DNA from: Dongia_B soli
GTDB lineage: Bacteria > Pseudomonadota > Alphaproteobacteria > Dongiales > Dongiaceae
Assembly: GCF_034044715.1 (NCBI RefSeq)
Contig: NZ_JAXCLW010000005.1
Location: 62,001 to 126,000 of the forward strand
DNA: 64,000 bases
Reading direction: 5' to 3'
Positions 1-8,466 of the stretch are shown here, one piece after another. The translations under genes and the position numbers were made by a program. The notes beneath the pieces are model-generated. The model made no database searches. It was given only the letters and a program-made list of their open reading frames with translations, and had not been told where the DNA came from. Each line of letters begins with the position of its first letter. Positions within the stretch are counted from its first letter, which is position 1.

Positions 1-42
1 ATCGGGGGCATGGCCGGCGAGGCCGCCGCTGCATGTCGGTAA
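1..42 (+). CDS. Possible 3' end of an upstream gene (partial)
   Basis: The first 14 codons of the window read openly on the plus strand and stop with TAA at 40-42, just before the RpiR-type gene. The residues are alanine and glycine rich, as in the end of many enzymes in high-GC genomes. The reading frame is too short to assign a family, and it may be chance. Confidence 0.25.
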   Translation: MGGMAGEAAAACR

Positions 43-54
43 TCTCAGCAGGAT

Positions 55-993
55 ATGATGGCGAAACGAACGGCATCGCCGAAGAAAGGCATGAAAGCGA
101 AGCAGCCCGATCTGGCGGCGCCGATCGATCTGGAAAATCTGCTCCGGATGCGCATGATCGATCTCTCACCCTCCGAACAGAATCTGGCCGCTTATATGCT
201 GGAGAATGTGCAACTACTGCCTTTCGAAACGGGCGCCAGCATTGCGCAGGCGGTCGGGGTCAGCGAGATGACCGTATCCCGTTTCGTGCGTGGCCTCGGT
301 TTCGACAGCTTGCGCGATCTGAAAGGCCGCTTGCGGCATGCGATGGCCGAGGAAGACAGCGAGATCGACGACAATATGGAGCGCTTCCAGGTGCGCAACA
401 GCCGGCAGCGCGCCTTGAAGGAGAGCCTGCGCCTGGAACTTGATGCCATCGTCAAGGCTTATGCCCTGACCGATACCAATGTCTGGGGCGAGGCGGCGGA
501 GTTGCTGACGACCATGCCGACGGTTTATGTGGTCGGCTTCCAGGCCTCCCAGGGCCTCGCCTTGGATTTTTCCAGCCGGCTGCTCTGGAGCCGACCCGGT
601 GTCATTCATATCGCCAATGCCTCGGGCACCTTCGGCGAAATCGTCACCGCCGATCCGAAGACCAGCGTCATCGTTCTGGTGGATACTGCGTCCTATGCGA
701 TACGCGGCGTCAAGCTGGCCGAAAAGCTGAAGGCGTCGAATGTGCCGTTGATCGTGGTGACCGACAAATTCAGTCATTGGGCCTTATCATTCACACGCTT
801 CGTCTTCGAAGGCCACACCCATGTGCAAACCTTCTGGGATTCAAGCGCAAGCCTCAGCGTCATCCTGAACTTGCTGATAGATTCCGTGGCCACCAGACTG
901 GGCGCCAAGGCGCGTGCCCGCTTCGATACAATGAGCAGCCTGGGCGATATGTTCGGAGAATTTGTTGGCGGGCGCTACCTCGATAGGAAATAG
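55..993 (+). CDS. RpiR/MurR-family transcriptional regulator (HTH + SIS)
   Basis: DNA-binding regulator of the RpiR family, 312 residues, the usual size. An N-terminal helix-turn-helix domain (about residues 30-107) contains the typical stretch GVSEMTVSRFVRGLGF, and a C-terminal SIS sugar-phosphate-isomerase-like domain (about 130-290) would bind a phosphorylated sugar or similar effector. The basic leader of about 25 residues is unusual but seen in alphaproteobacterial members. The gene starts with two ATG codons in tandem after CAGGAT, so 58 is an equal alternative. No sugar operon is visible next to it in the window, so the target pathway is unknown. Confidence 0.85.
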   Translation: MMAKRTASPKKGMKAKQPDLAAPIDLENLLRMRMIDLSPSEQNLAAYMLENVQLLPFETGASIAQAVGVSEMTVSRFVRGLGFDSLRDLKGRLRHAMAEEDSEIDDNMERFQVRNSRQRALKESLRLELDAIVKAYALTDTNVWGEAAELLTTMPTVYVVGFQASQGLALDFSSRLLWSRPGVIHIANASGTFGEIVTADPKTSVIVLVDTASYAIRGVKLAEKLKASNVPLIVVTDKFSHWALSFTRFVFEGHTHVQTFWDSSASLSVILNLLIDSVATRLGAKARARFDTMSSLGDMFGEFVGGRYLDRK

Positions 994-1007
994 CGCCCGC
1001 CAACCTA

Positions 1008-1170
1008 TCAATGCGCCGGCAGCGATGGGACGCTTGAGCCCTTATCGTGGATGGCGAAACGGTCCATCATCGTCGTGCTGGCCTCGTTGAGACCGAGGAT
1101 CTGTACCTCGCTGCCCTGGCGCCGCATTTTCATGACGACTTTATCCAGCACGCCGACGCCGACCAGCGAG
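1008..1170 (-). pseudogene. C-terminal STAS-domain remnant of a SulP anion transporter
   Basis: The minus strand encodes about 50 residues that match the C-terminal end of the STAS domain of SulP sulphate permeases: GVLDKVVMKMRRQGSEVQIL followed by GLNEASTTMMDRFAIHDK. The membrane part and most of the STAS domain are missing, and only 30 bp separate the upstream edge from a dispersed palindrome at 1200-1232, so most of the gene has been lost. It converges on the RpiR gene. Assignment rests on remembered family motifs. Confidence 0.55.
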
Positions 1171-1199
1171 GCGATGCGCTTGGCGCGGCACAAACGAGG

Positions 1200-1232
1200 T
1201 TGTCACCCTCGGGCTTGACCGGAGGGTCCATG
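1200..1232. repeat. Dispersed intergenic palindrome, copy 1
   Basis: Copy of the roughly 33-bp imperfect palindrome (GTCACCCTCG, spacer with CTTGA, CGAGGGTCC, ATGG) that recurs between genes throughout this window. It abuts the SulP remnant. Confidence 0.7.
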
Positions 1233-1306
1233 GTCGAGGCCGGTTACGATGTTTAGGCCGATTGCAATGTTTAATGGCGGACAAGTCCGGCGCATATCAG
1301 CCGGCC

Positions 1307-1741
1307 CTACTGCATCTGCGTGTGGTTGCCGCCCGGTTCAACCACGCCGGTCAAGGCCGAGCCGGTGGCTTCGGGATCGTGCTTCAGGGCGGCGTCGGCC
1401 AGCGAGACGACGCCGACCAGCCGCTTGTCGCGATTGACCACCGGCAGGCGCCGCACCTGGAGATCGCCCATATTTTCGATCACATGGTCGATCTCTTCAT
1501 CCGAGAAGCAGTATTTGACCTCTCGCGTCATCACATCGCGTACCCGGGCATCGCCATCCTTGCCGGAGGCGACGCCGCGAATGACGATATCGCGATCGGT
1601 GATGGTGCCGATCAGCCGGTCATTCTCGCCGACCGGCAGGAAGCCGATATCCTCCGAGGCCATGATGCGGGCGATCTCTTCGATGGAATCGTTGGGGCTG
1701 GCGATATGCACATCGCTCGACATGATTTTCGCTACCTTCAT
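1307..1741 (-). CDS. CBS-domain pair protein
   Basis: A 144-residue protein made almost entirely of two CBS motifs (about 1-58 and 70-130); such pairs bind adenosyl nucleotides and usually act as energy or redox sensors. The start MKVAKIMSSDV is chosen over the longer frame because GGAGACAG lies directly upstream and the family begins with this strand; the upstream extension is not CBS-like. An EcfG-type promoter match lies about 140 bp upstream (1883-1907), in line with the general-stress expression of stand-alone CBS proteins in alphaproteobacteria. The ligand is unknown. Confidence 0.85.
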   Translation of the reverse strand: MKVAKIMSSDVHIASPNDSIEEIARIMASEDIGFLPVGENDRLIGTITDRDIVIRGVASGKDGDARVRDVMTREVKYCFSDEEIDHVIENMGDLQVRRLPVVNRDKRLVGVVSLADAALKHDPEATGSALTGVVEPGGNHTQMQ

Positions 1742-2224
1742 CTGCCTGTCTCCACTTTGTCTGTTTCGCACTGATTTGGCGTCGATAACTCGGGGCGCAT
1801 CGCATGCGCGGCAGCCTCGCCGCAGCGAACCATGCCCCTGCTCTTTGTGAACGGCGCATGATTCAATGCCACCCATCAGCCGAACAGATCGGGTAGCGAC
1901 CCGTTCCCCGAAACTGGTACCTAAACGGGTTCTGACCTATTACGATTAGGATATGCCACTCTGACCCGCTCTCTCGTCAGAGGGTTATAGCGGGCCTCGT
2001 GGCGCCGACCGGCTACCACTCGATACTGCAGCGTAGGCTGGCGAGCCGAGAACAAAGAAGACGGGACCTACTCTACGCTTGTAGCTACATAACGCGCTCT
2101 ATGTTCACGCGTGGCGAACCGTGGCTTCCTCATGTCGGTGAGAGGATAATGGCGAGGAGCGGCGTGAATGACGGAAGAATCAGCAAGCCTTCTAACGGCT
2201 GGACAATTGCTCCAGCCATAACGC
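1742..2224. other. Gene-free stretch between the CBS and LysR genes
   Basis: No convincing coding region is visible on either strand. Besides the EcfG-like promoter it holds no recognisable repeat. It is less GC-rich than its surroundings, as is the LysR/TSUP pair that follows. Confidence 0.5.
1883..1907 (-). promoter_or_regulatory. Candidate sigma-EcfG promoter of the CBS gene
   Basis: On the minus strand GGAAC is followed after 16 bases by TGTT, close to the alphaproteobacterial general-stress consensus GGAAC-N16/17-CGTT. It points at the CBS-domain gene. Confidence 0.5.
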
Positions 2225-3118
2225 CTAAGGGATAGCGACCTTCGGCTCCATGAGCTGTTGTGCGAGCAAGCCGGCGTGTGGCGGGAGCGCAGAAAAATCA
2301 CGCGCGCAAAGATAAAGCTGCCTAAGCGCCCAGGGGTCTCGCAGCGGCACAATTGCCAAGCCGAGATGCCCCAAATCTTTAGCGGAAGCTTCCGATAAAA
2401 TGGCGATCCCAACACCGGACTTGACCAACATCGCGACCCCCTCAATCCGTCTGAGTTGAATGCGGTAGTAAATCTGGCGACCCAGGCGGGCTGCGCGTTC
2501 TCCCAGATGAGCTTCCAGCGCGGCGTCGGACAAGCCGACGAACGGCTCACCCACAACTTCCGCAAAAGCTATCGATCGTTGATCGCTGATGCGATGCGTT
2601 TCGCTCGCCACAACGACCAGTTGATCCTGCGCGATAAGGCGGGTTTGCAACGCTGCCAAATCGGCGATGTCGGCCACAACTCCCAAATCCGCACGACCTT
2701 CCGCGATGGCCAGTGCAATCTCAGTGCTTGGCCGTTCATGGAGGTCGATAGAAAGATCCGGATAGGCTACCAAGAATCGGCCGAGTTGATGCGGTAGAAA
2801 AGCAGCCAACCCAGCCGTGTTGGATAAGAGCCTGATGCGCCCTTTCAGGCCAGTGCCGTAGGTGCGCAGTTCTCCACGCATCTGCTCCACTTGGTCCAGG
2901 ATCAAACGGGCATGGCGGACCAGGGCATCCCCGGCCGCAGTCGTTGTGACCCCCCGCCTGTTTCGCTCCAGTAATTGCGCGCCAAGCGAAGTTTCCATCC
3001 CGGAAATGCGCTCGCTCACGGATGCGAGGGCTAGATTCATGCTCTCGGCGCCCTTGGTGAGGCTGCCTTGCTCCACCACGGTCAGGAACAACCGCATATC
3101 CGTCAAATCGAAACGCAA
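2225..3118 (-). CDS. LysR-family transcriptional regulator
   Basis: LysR-type regulator of about 297 residues with an N-terminal winged helix-turn-helix (DMRLFLTVVEQGSLTKGAES, then SVSERISGMETSLGAQLLER) and a C-terminal substrate-binding-like effector domain. The TTG at 3118 is preferred because AAGGAAAGG precedes it with good spacing and many relatives begin MRFDLTDLRLF; an ATG at 3151 would add eleven residues. It is transcribed divergently from the TSUP transporter, the classic arrangement for a LysR protein controlling its neighbour, so it probably regulates export or uptake of a sulphur- or organic-acid compound. Confidence 0.85.
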   Translation of the reverse strand: MRFDLTDMRLFLTVVEQGSLTKGAESMNLALASVSERISGMETSLGAQLLERNRRGVTTTAAGDALVRHARLILDQVEQMRGELRTYGTGLKGRIRLLSNTAGLAAFLPHQLGRFLVAYPDLSIDLHERPSTEIALAIAEGRADLGVVADIADLAALQTRLIAQDQLVVVASETHRISDQRSIAFAEVVGEPFVGLSDAALEAHLGERAARLGRQIYYRIQLRRIEGVAMLVKSGVGIAILSEASAKDLGHLGLAIVPLRDPWALRQLYLCARDFSALPPHAGLLAQQLMEPKVAIP

Positions 3119-3364
3119 TGCCTTTCCTTCGCTTCTGCCGAACCTTCCCATCGGAAACTAGCCAATTGTGACGTTTGGCTCGCTCGCTTACTTTACTACG
3201 CGAGACGTCAGGCTTCCTGATTTTTTGTGGCAGCGCAAGGCATTGATGAAGCTAGCGCCTGACGAGAGGCGGTTCGCTTGCGGGTCCGTCGCACCCGTGT
3301 GCGCGCGTGCCATCGGTTCACGCGAAGTCATCCAATGCAACGCTTTTCAGGCGGGTGAGCCAAA

Positions 3365-4114
3365 ATGAACGACTATTTTTCACCGCACGTCCTGATTATC
3401 GCGTTGACATTCTTCCTCGCCGGGATCGTCAAGGGCGTGGCGGGGATGGGGCTACCAACCGTTGCGATGGGTATTCTCAGTGCGATCATGTCGCCAGTCA
3501 GCGCAGCTTCGCTGCTGGTTATCCCATCCTTTGTCACAAATTTTTGGCAGCTATTTACGGGGCCGAATTTCCTGGCCTTGATGCAAAGACTTTGGCTGAT
3601 GATGCTCGGCATCGTGGTGGGCACCCTTGCCGGCTCATGGCTTCTGACGAGCGCCAATACGGAATACGCAAGTGTTGGATTGGGCTCCGCCCTGGTTCTC
3701 TATGCGGTGCATAGCCTCTGGGCGAAGCCGTTGTCGGTTCCCGCTCGCCTTGAGCATTTTCTATCGCCCGCTATAGGGTTGACGACCGGGGTGATCAACG
3801 GAGGGACTGGCCTTTTTACGATCCCGGCCGTTCCCTATCTCCAGGCCCTTGGCCTTTCCAAAGACAATCTCATCCAGGCGCTCGGGCTGTCATTCACGGT
3901 CTCGACAATTGCGCTTGCGGCGGGCCTGGCTCGTGGCGGAGCTTTCCATCTTGGAAATATTACGTTGTCCGCACTTGCCGTCATTCCCTCGTTGCTGGGT
4001 ATGTGGGTCGGAACAGCGATCCGTGGGCGCATAAGCGCCACAACTTTTCGGCGCTGGTTCCTGATCTTCCTTGCCGTTCTTGGTCTTGAACTCGTCGGTC
4101 GTCCATTCTTCTGA
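3365..4114 (+). CDS. TSUP-family (TauE/SafE) membrane transporter
   Basis: A 249-residue polytopic membrane protein with about eight hydrophobic segments. It starts with the typical TSUP pattern of a helix ending in FLAGIVKGVAGMGLPTVAMG and has a second half-repeat signature GVINGGTGLFTIPAVPYLQALGL. Members of the TauE/SafE family move sulphite, sulphoacetate or other small organic anions across the inner membrane. It is divergent from a LysR regulator. The substrate cannot be named from the sequence. Base composition is slightly lower in GC than the neighbourhood, consistent with acquisition, although this was judged by eye. Confidence 0.85.
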   Translation: MNDYFSPHVLIIALTFFLAGIVKGVAGMGLPTVAMGILSAIMSPVSAASLLVIPSFVTNFWQLFTGPNFLALMQRLWLMMLGIVVGTLAGSWLLTSANTEYASVGLGSALVLYAVHSLWAKPLSVPARLEHFLSPAIGLTTGVINGGTGLFTIPAVPYLQALGLSKDNLIQALGLSFTVSTIALAAGLARGGAFHLGNITLSALAVIPSLLGMWVGTAIRGRISATTFRRWFLIFLAVLGLELVGRPFF

Positions 4115-4115
4115 G

Positions 4116-4250
4116 GCAGATGGCGATGCGCCGGAACGCAAGCCCTCCATTCCGTCGGACCCCGCTACCATCACCCAGCGCTATGACGCTCTCGTTGCGG
4201 GTGGAACAATTGAGCGCGATCTAGCGCAAGAAGGAAGGATGCCGGCGTGA
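4116..4250 (+). pseudogene. N-terminal remnant of zapE (AFG1-like ATPase)
   Basis: Directly after the TSUP stop codon an open stretch of about 45 codons ends at TGA 4248-4250. It contains ITQRYDALVAGGTIERDLAQ, which resembles the N-terminus of the cell-division ATPase ZapE. No ATG start is kept and the ATPase domain is absent. In related genomes zapE commonly precedes mdh; here the fragment points towards a mdh gene on the other strand, suggesting local rearrangement. Assignment is from memory of family motifs. Confidence 0.4.
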
Positions 4251-4311
4251 CTGGACGCGACGAGGTCGGCATGGTGCGGATCCGCATCTCTCGTCGCTGG
4301 CGAGAGCAAAG

Positions 4312-4344
4312 AAAAAGGCGGCGGTGCCGTGGCACCACCGCCTT
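4312..4344 (-). terminator. Rho-independent terminator of mdh
   Basis: Just beyond the mdh stop codon a GC-rich inverted repeat (AAGGCGG with CCGCCTT outside, GGTGCC with GGCACC inside) is followed on the minus strand by a run of five T. Confidence 0.75.
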
Positions 4345-4366
4345 CATCTCAATCGAGACCAACCGC

Positions 4367-5350
4367 TTACTTCAGCAGATCGGCAATAGCGTCGCGCTCT
4401 TCGATCAGCTCGGCGAGGGTCTTGTCCATCATCTTGCGGGAGAACTCATCGATCTCCAGGCCCTTCACGCGCTCATACTTGCCGCCGCTGCAGATCACCG
4501 GGACGCCGAAGATGATGCCTTCGGGAATGCCATAGGAACCGTCGGAGGGAACGCCCATGGAAACCCAGCGGCCATTGCTGCCCTGGACCCAGTCGCGCAT
4601 ATGATCGATCGCGGCATTGGCGGCCGAGGCGGCGGAGGAGGCGCCGCGCGCTTCGATGATCGCACCGCCGCGCTTGCCGACGGTCGGGATCAGCGTCTCA
4701 CGGTACCAGGTTTCGTCATTGATCAACTTCGGCAGCGGCTGGCCCTTGGCGGTCGCGAAACGGTAATCGGCATACATGGTGGGGGAGTGATTGCCCCAGA
4801 CGGCGATCTTCTCGATTTCGGCCGGGCCGACACCGGCTTTCGCCGCGAGTTGCGAGACAGCGCGGTTGTGATCGAGCCGCAGCATGGCGGTGATATTGCC
4901 GGCCGGCAGGTCCGGCGCGCTCTTCATGGTGATATAGGCATTGGTATTGGCCGGGTTGCCGACCACCAGCACCTTCACATCGCGCTTGGCGGCTTCATTG
5001 AGCGCGCGGCCCTGCACCTTGAAGATCTCGGCATTGGCGGAGAGCAGGTCGCGGCGCTCCATGCCCTGGGAGCGCGGGCGGGCGCCAACCAGCAGGGCGG
5101 CATCGATATCGCGGAAGGCAGTCTTCGGATCGTCGGTCACGACCACGCCGCTGAGCAACGGGAACGCGCAATCTTCCAATTCCATGACCACGCCATTGAC
5201 CGCCTTCTGGGCCTGCGGCAGGTCGAGAAGCTGCAGGATGACCGGCTGGTCCTTGCCGAACAGATCGCCATTGGCGATGCGGAACAGCAGCGAATAGCAG
5301 ATCTGACCGGCAGCACCGGTCACTGCCACGCGAACAGCGGGTTTCGACAT
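4367..5350 (-). CDS. mdh: Malate dehydrogenase, type 2 (327-residue, cytosolic-like)
   Basis: NAD-dependent malate dehydrogenase of the TCA cycle, interconverting malate and oxaloacetate. The Rossmann motif VTGAAGQICYSLLFRIANGD, the stretch LLDLPQAQKAVNGVVMELED and the catalytic histidine in VWGNHSPTMYAD mark the 327-residue subtype related to eukaryotic cytosolic MDH and to beta-proteobacterial enzymes. Most alphaproteobacteria carry the lactate-dehydrogenase-like form of about 320 residues with a different start. The gene is monocistronic in this window, has a clear terminator, and is not followed by sucCD. The start MSKPAVRVAVTG fits the family. Confidence 0.95.
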   Translation of the reverse strand: MSKPAVRVAVTGAAGQICYSLLFRIANGDLFGKDQPVILQLLDLPQAQKAVNGVVMELEDCAFPLLSGVVVTDDPKTAFRDIDAALLVGARPRSQGMERRDLLSANAEIFKVQGRALNEAAKRDVKVLVVGNPANTNAYITMKSAPDLPAGNITAMLRLDHNRAVSQLAAKAGVGPAEIEKIAVWGNHSPTMYADYRFATAKGQPLPKLINDETWYRETLIPTVGKRGGAIIEARGASSAASAANAAIDHMRDWVQGSNGRWVSMGVPSDGSYGIPEGIIFGVPVICSGGKYERVKGLEIDEFSRKMMDKTLAELIEERDAIADLLK

Positions 5351-5700
5351 GTATGAGATCCCTTTCTGAATAAGGCGGTCGAGTCAAAGCCGGCCGCGCG
5401 GCACCGAAAAGATGCGGCAGACTGTACCGGCGTGGGGCACTCTATAACCGTCTTCGTGACAGTGGCAAGCATTGCGGCAAGCCTTGTCGAGGCTGCAATC
5501 GCCAGCAGCCATACTTCAAGCATTCGTTAGCGATACGCGCATAACTTACGCGGTTTCCTTTCATAAGGCCGGAGCAGGCAGCGCGCTCGACTCGCTTGTC
5601 TTCCTCTTGGCAGATTATATGATGGTCATCATATATATATCAGGATAACGGCCATCGCCATCAGACCTGCTATCATCCGGCGCTGCCTAGGAGAGCCATC
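5351..5700. other. Divergent promoter region between mdh and thiolase
   Basis: No gene is seen in these 350 bases. They should contain the promoters of mdh (minus) and of the thiolase (plus). The AT-rich part around 5611-5645 carries a perfect inverted repeat that is listed separately. Confidence 0.6.
5616..5635. promoter_or_regulatory. Candidate operator: 20-bp inverted repeat upstream of the thiolase
   Basis: TATATGATG and CATCATATA flank a two-base centre, giving a perfect palindrome 66 bp before the thiolase start in an otherwise AT-rich patch. The form suits a dimeric regulator. No regulator gene of the pathway lies next to it, so the protein that binds is unknown. Confidence 0.45.
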
Positions 5701-6897
5701 ATGCCCGCTCCAACTTCAACAGATCCTGTCGTCATTGCCGCCGCTCTGCGGACACCCCTCGGCCGGTTCCAGGGCGAATTGTCCGGCGTGACGGCGCCGC
5801 AGCTCGGCGCCCATGTGATCCGCCAGGCGCTCGACCGGGCGAAACTGGCGCCGGACCGGGTGGATGAGGTGCTGATGGGTTGCGTGCTGCCCGCCGGTCA
5901 AGGCCAGGCCCCCGCGCGCCAGGCGATGCGCAGCGCCGGCTTGCCTGATGCGACCGGCGCCACCACGGTGAACAAGGTCTGCGGGTCCGGCATGAAGGCA
6001 ACCATGCTGGCCCACGACCTGATCCTCGCCGGCTCGGCCGAGATCGTCATTTCCGGCGGCATGGAGAGCATGACCAATGCGCCCTATCTGATGGCGAAGG
6101 CGCGTGGCGGCTATCGCATCGGCCATGACCGGCTGTTCGATCACCTCATGCTGGACGGGCTGGAAGATGCTTATGAAGGCGGCCGGCCGATGGGCAGTTT
6201 CGGCGAGGCAACGGCGGAGGCCTATCAATTCACCCGCGCCGATCAGGACGAATATGCCATCCGCAGTCTGACCCGTGCCCGCCAGGCGATCGAAAGCGGC
6301 GCCTTCGAAGCGGAGATCGCCGCCATCGAGGTGCCGGCGAAAGGTGGCGCGGTCAGTGTCGCGCGCGACGAGAATCCGCTGAAAGTCTCGCCGGAAAAGA
6401 TCCCACACCTGAAACCTGCTTTTTCCGTGAACGGCACCGTCACCGCCGCCAGTTCCTCGGCCAATGCCGATGGCGCGGCGGCTTTGCTGCTCACCCGCCG
6501 CTCGGTGGCGGAACGCGAGGGTCTCCCGATCCTGGCCGAGATCAAGGGCCATGCCACCCATAGCCAGGATCCCGCCTGGTTCACCACCGCGCCGATCCCG
6601 GCAATCCGCAAGCTGATGGCAAAGACCGGCTGGTCGGTGGATGATGTCGATTTCTTCGAGATCAACGAGGCTTTCGCCGTGGTGGTGATGGCGGCGATGC
6701 GCGATCTCGACTTGCCGGCTGAAAAGGTCAATGTGCATGGCGGCGCCTGCGCCCTCGGCCATCCGATCGGCGCCACCGGGGCGCGGATTATCGTCACTTT
6801 GCTGCATGCGCTGCAACGTCACGGCGGCAAGCGCGGCATCGCCGCGCTTTGCATCGGCGGTGGCGAGGCGACGGCAATCGCGATTGAACGGGTGTAA
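5701..6897 (+). CDS. Acetyl-CoA C-acetyltransferase (thiolase II)
   Basis: Biosynthetic-type thiolase, 398 residues, condensing two acetyl-CoA to acetoacetyl-CoA or the reverse. All catalytic landmarks are visible: the nucleophilic cysteine at residue 94 in VNKVCGSGMKA, the motif FEINEAFAVV, the histidine in GGACALGHPIGATGAR, and the second cysteine in AALCIGGGEA near the end. The start follows GGAGAGCC. It lies 350 bp before acetoacetate decarboxylase on the same strand, so the two may serve acetoacetate or ketone metabolism, but their promoters appear separate. Confidence 0.92.
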   Translation: MPAPTSTDPVVIAAALRTPLGRFQGELSGVTAPQLGAHVIRQALDRAKLAPDRVDEVLMGCVLPAGQGQAPARQAMRSAGLPDATGATTVNKVCGSGMKATMLAHDLILAGSAEIVISGGMESMTNAPYLMAKARGGYRIGHDRLFDHLMLDGLEDAYEGGRPMGSFGEATAEAYQFTRADQDEYAIRSLTRARQAIESGAFEAEIAAIEVPAKGGAVSVARDENPLKVSPEKIPHLKPAFSVNGTVTAASSSANADGAAALLLTRRSVAEREGLPILAEIKGHATHSQDPAWFTTAPIPAIRKLMAKTGWSVDDVDFFEINEAFAVVVMAAMRDLDLPAEKVNVHGGACALGHPIGATGARIIVTLLHALQRHGGKRGIAALCIGGGEATAIAIERV

Positions 6898-6984
6898 GTC
6901 CGATCATCGTCAGGCGATGACCGGCGGCACCGCTGGCTCGTCTCCATTGCAATGGCCATCGGACGCCGCTCGCGCCAAACCAGC

Positions 6985-7015
6985 TTGTCACCCTCGGACT
7001 TGATGCGAGGGTCCA
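6985..7015. repeat. Dispersed intergenic palindrome, copy 2
   Basis: Copy of the window-wide palindrome downstream of the thiolase; the inner base pairs are partly degenerate. Besides this copy and the operator-like site at 7148, the 6898-7254 gap contains nothing recognisable. Confidence 0.65.
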
Positions 7016-7147
7016 GCGCGGCGGAAGGCCATAGCATACGCGGTTGAATGTTGCGTATTGGTGTCGGTCGGGAAGCGTCAGGATATCGACATATTTACCA
7101 AGCAGCATCACCCGTTGTCACAATTCCATCGCCCTTCTTGCTTCTAA

Positions 7148-7161
7148 TGAGCGACCGCTCA
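7148..7161. promoter_or_regulatory. Candidate operator upstream of acetoacetate decarboxylase
   Basis: TGAGCG and CGCTCA flank a two-base centre about 95 bp before the decarboxylase start. Short GAGCG/CGCTC palindromes are typical of sites bound by TetR-type repressors. The regulator is not identifiable in the immediate neighbourhood. Confidence 0.35.
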
Positions 7162-7254
7162 GCGACCTTGGAGCTGTCGTTACTTCATCTTCATTAATTG
7201 CCTGCATTCCACCGACATCGTTTCATCGCCGTCATACCCCAGGAGACAATGATC

Positions 7255-8004
7255 ATGCGCAAGGAAGAGGTTCTCGCTCTCCCCTCGATGCCGGCAGCCG
7301 GCCCCAGTTACCCCGCCGGTCCCTATCGTTTTTACGATCGGGAATACATGGTCATCACCTACGAGACAGATCCGGCCTTGATTGCCCAGCAATTGCCGGA
7401 GCCTTTGCAGCCTCTGGCGCAGCCGCTGGTAAATTACGAATGGATCTCCATGCCGGACAGCACGGGTTTTGGCGCTTATAGCGAATGCGGCCTGGTCATT
7501 CCCTGTCGGCTGGGCAGCGAGGAGGTGAATTTCGTTTCGCAGATGTATCTCGATGACGATCCGCCGACCGTGGCCGGCCGCGAGATCTGGGGCTTTCCGA
7601 AGAAATACGCCCATCCGAAGCTGGAGATCGTGAAGGATACGCTGACCGGGACCTTGGAATATGCCGGGCAGCAGGTCGCCATGGGTACGATGGGCTATAA
7701 GCATGAGAGCATGGCCGGCAACGGCGAGCGCACCATGGCCGCCTTGTCAAAGACGCAGGTCAATCTGAAGCTGATCCCCGGGGTCGATGGCGAGCCCGAG
7801 ATCTGCCAGCTGGTTTCCTATAACCTGACCGATATCGTCGTGAAGGGTTCCTGGAGGGGCCCGGCGCGGTTGCATCTCGTGCCCCATGTCAATGCGCCGG
7901 TGGCGGATCTACCGGTCCGGCGTGTGCTCGGCGCGCATCACTTCATCGCCGATCTGATCTTGCCCTATGGCCGGGTCGCCTATGATTACAAAAAGGAAGG
8001 CTGA
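7255..8004 (+). CDS. adc: Acetoacetate decarboxylase
   Basis: Decarboxylates acetoacetate to acetone and carbon dioxide by a Schiff-base mechanism. The family core is obvious: the start MRKEEVLALPSMP, then YPAGPYRFYDREYMVITYE, and the Schiff-base lysine in EIWGFPKKYAHPKLE. With the start at 7255 (AGGAG nine bases upstream) the protein has 249 residues, the normal length; ATG 7249 and the upstream ATG 7198 are alternatives. Together with the preceding thiolase it could form a short route from acetyl-CoA to acetone, though no CoA-transferase is visible here. Confidence 0.9.
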   Translation: MRKEEVLALPSMPAAGPSYPAGPYRFYDREYMVITYETDPALIAQQLPEPLQPLAQPLVNYEWISMPDSTGFGAYSECGLVIPCRLGSEEVNFVSQMYLDDDPPTVAGREIWGFPKKYAHPKLEIVKDTLTGTLEYAGQQVAMGTMGYKHESMAGNGERTMAALSKTQVNLKLIPGVDGEPEICQLVSYNLTDIVVKGSWRGPARLHLVPHVNAPVADLPVRRVLGAHHFIADLILPYGRVAYDYKKEG

Positions 8005-8466
8005 TGGAGGCGACTGGCGCACTATTGCGTCAGCCTTTATTTGACTGAGCCACCGGCCGCGAGACCAACCGACAACCAGGCTTCCGGTGGGCGAACTTCG
8101 ACCGATCGGAAAAATCGGTCGTTGCCTGCGTCGATACATCGGGATGCCGCCAAGCGGCGACATGATGCCCGCCTGGATACATGAAGGCCACGCTTCATCT
8201 GCCGTTGTTGTGTCATGATCGATGCTTCCTGAATCGTCGTTCTCGCTTGGCTCCAGTAATCTCTACTTGCGCTCTAGGGTAAGCGAGCATTCCTTCGACC
8301 GATGGCAAGGAAAGCTCGCGGACTGGGGCGGCAGGCAAAAACGCCATCAAGCGGGCCGAACGGATACGTGATTGGCAGCGCCGATCGTTGCAGGCCTAGC
8401 ATATTCGCTGCCCGCTTCGATGAGGCGTGTTGCGCATTCAATCGACAAGGAACGGAGGAGGATCAG
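8005..8466. other. Gene-free stretch before the AOC-like gene
   Basis: No supported gene. A perfect 8-bp stem, CGACCGAT with ATCGGTCG around a 7-base loop, lies at 8099-8121 without a T run, so it is not a standard terminator and its role is unclear. Confidence 0.45.

Noticed and set aside
1999..2235. 78-codon plus-strand frame in the CBS-LysR gap
   Set aside because: No ribosome site, no family likeness, and amino-acid composition like random translation.
4247..5356. 369-codon plus-strand frame opposite mdh
   Set aside because: It is the antisense of mdh, with repetitive histidine, glycine and aspartate composition and no ribosome site.
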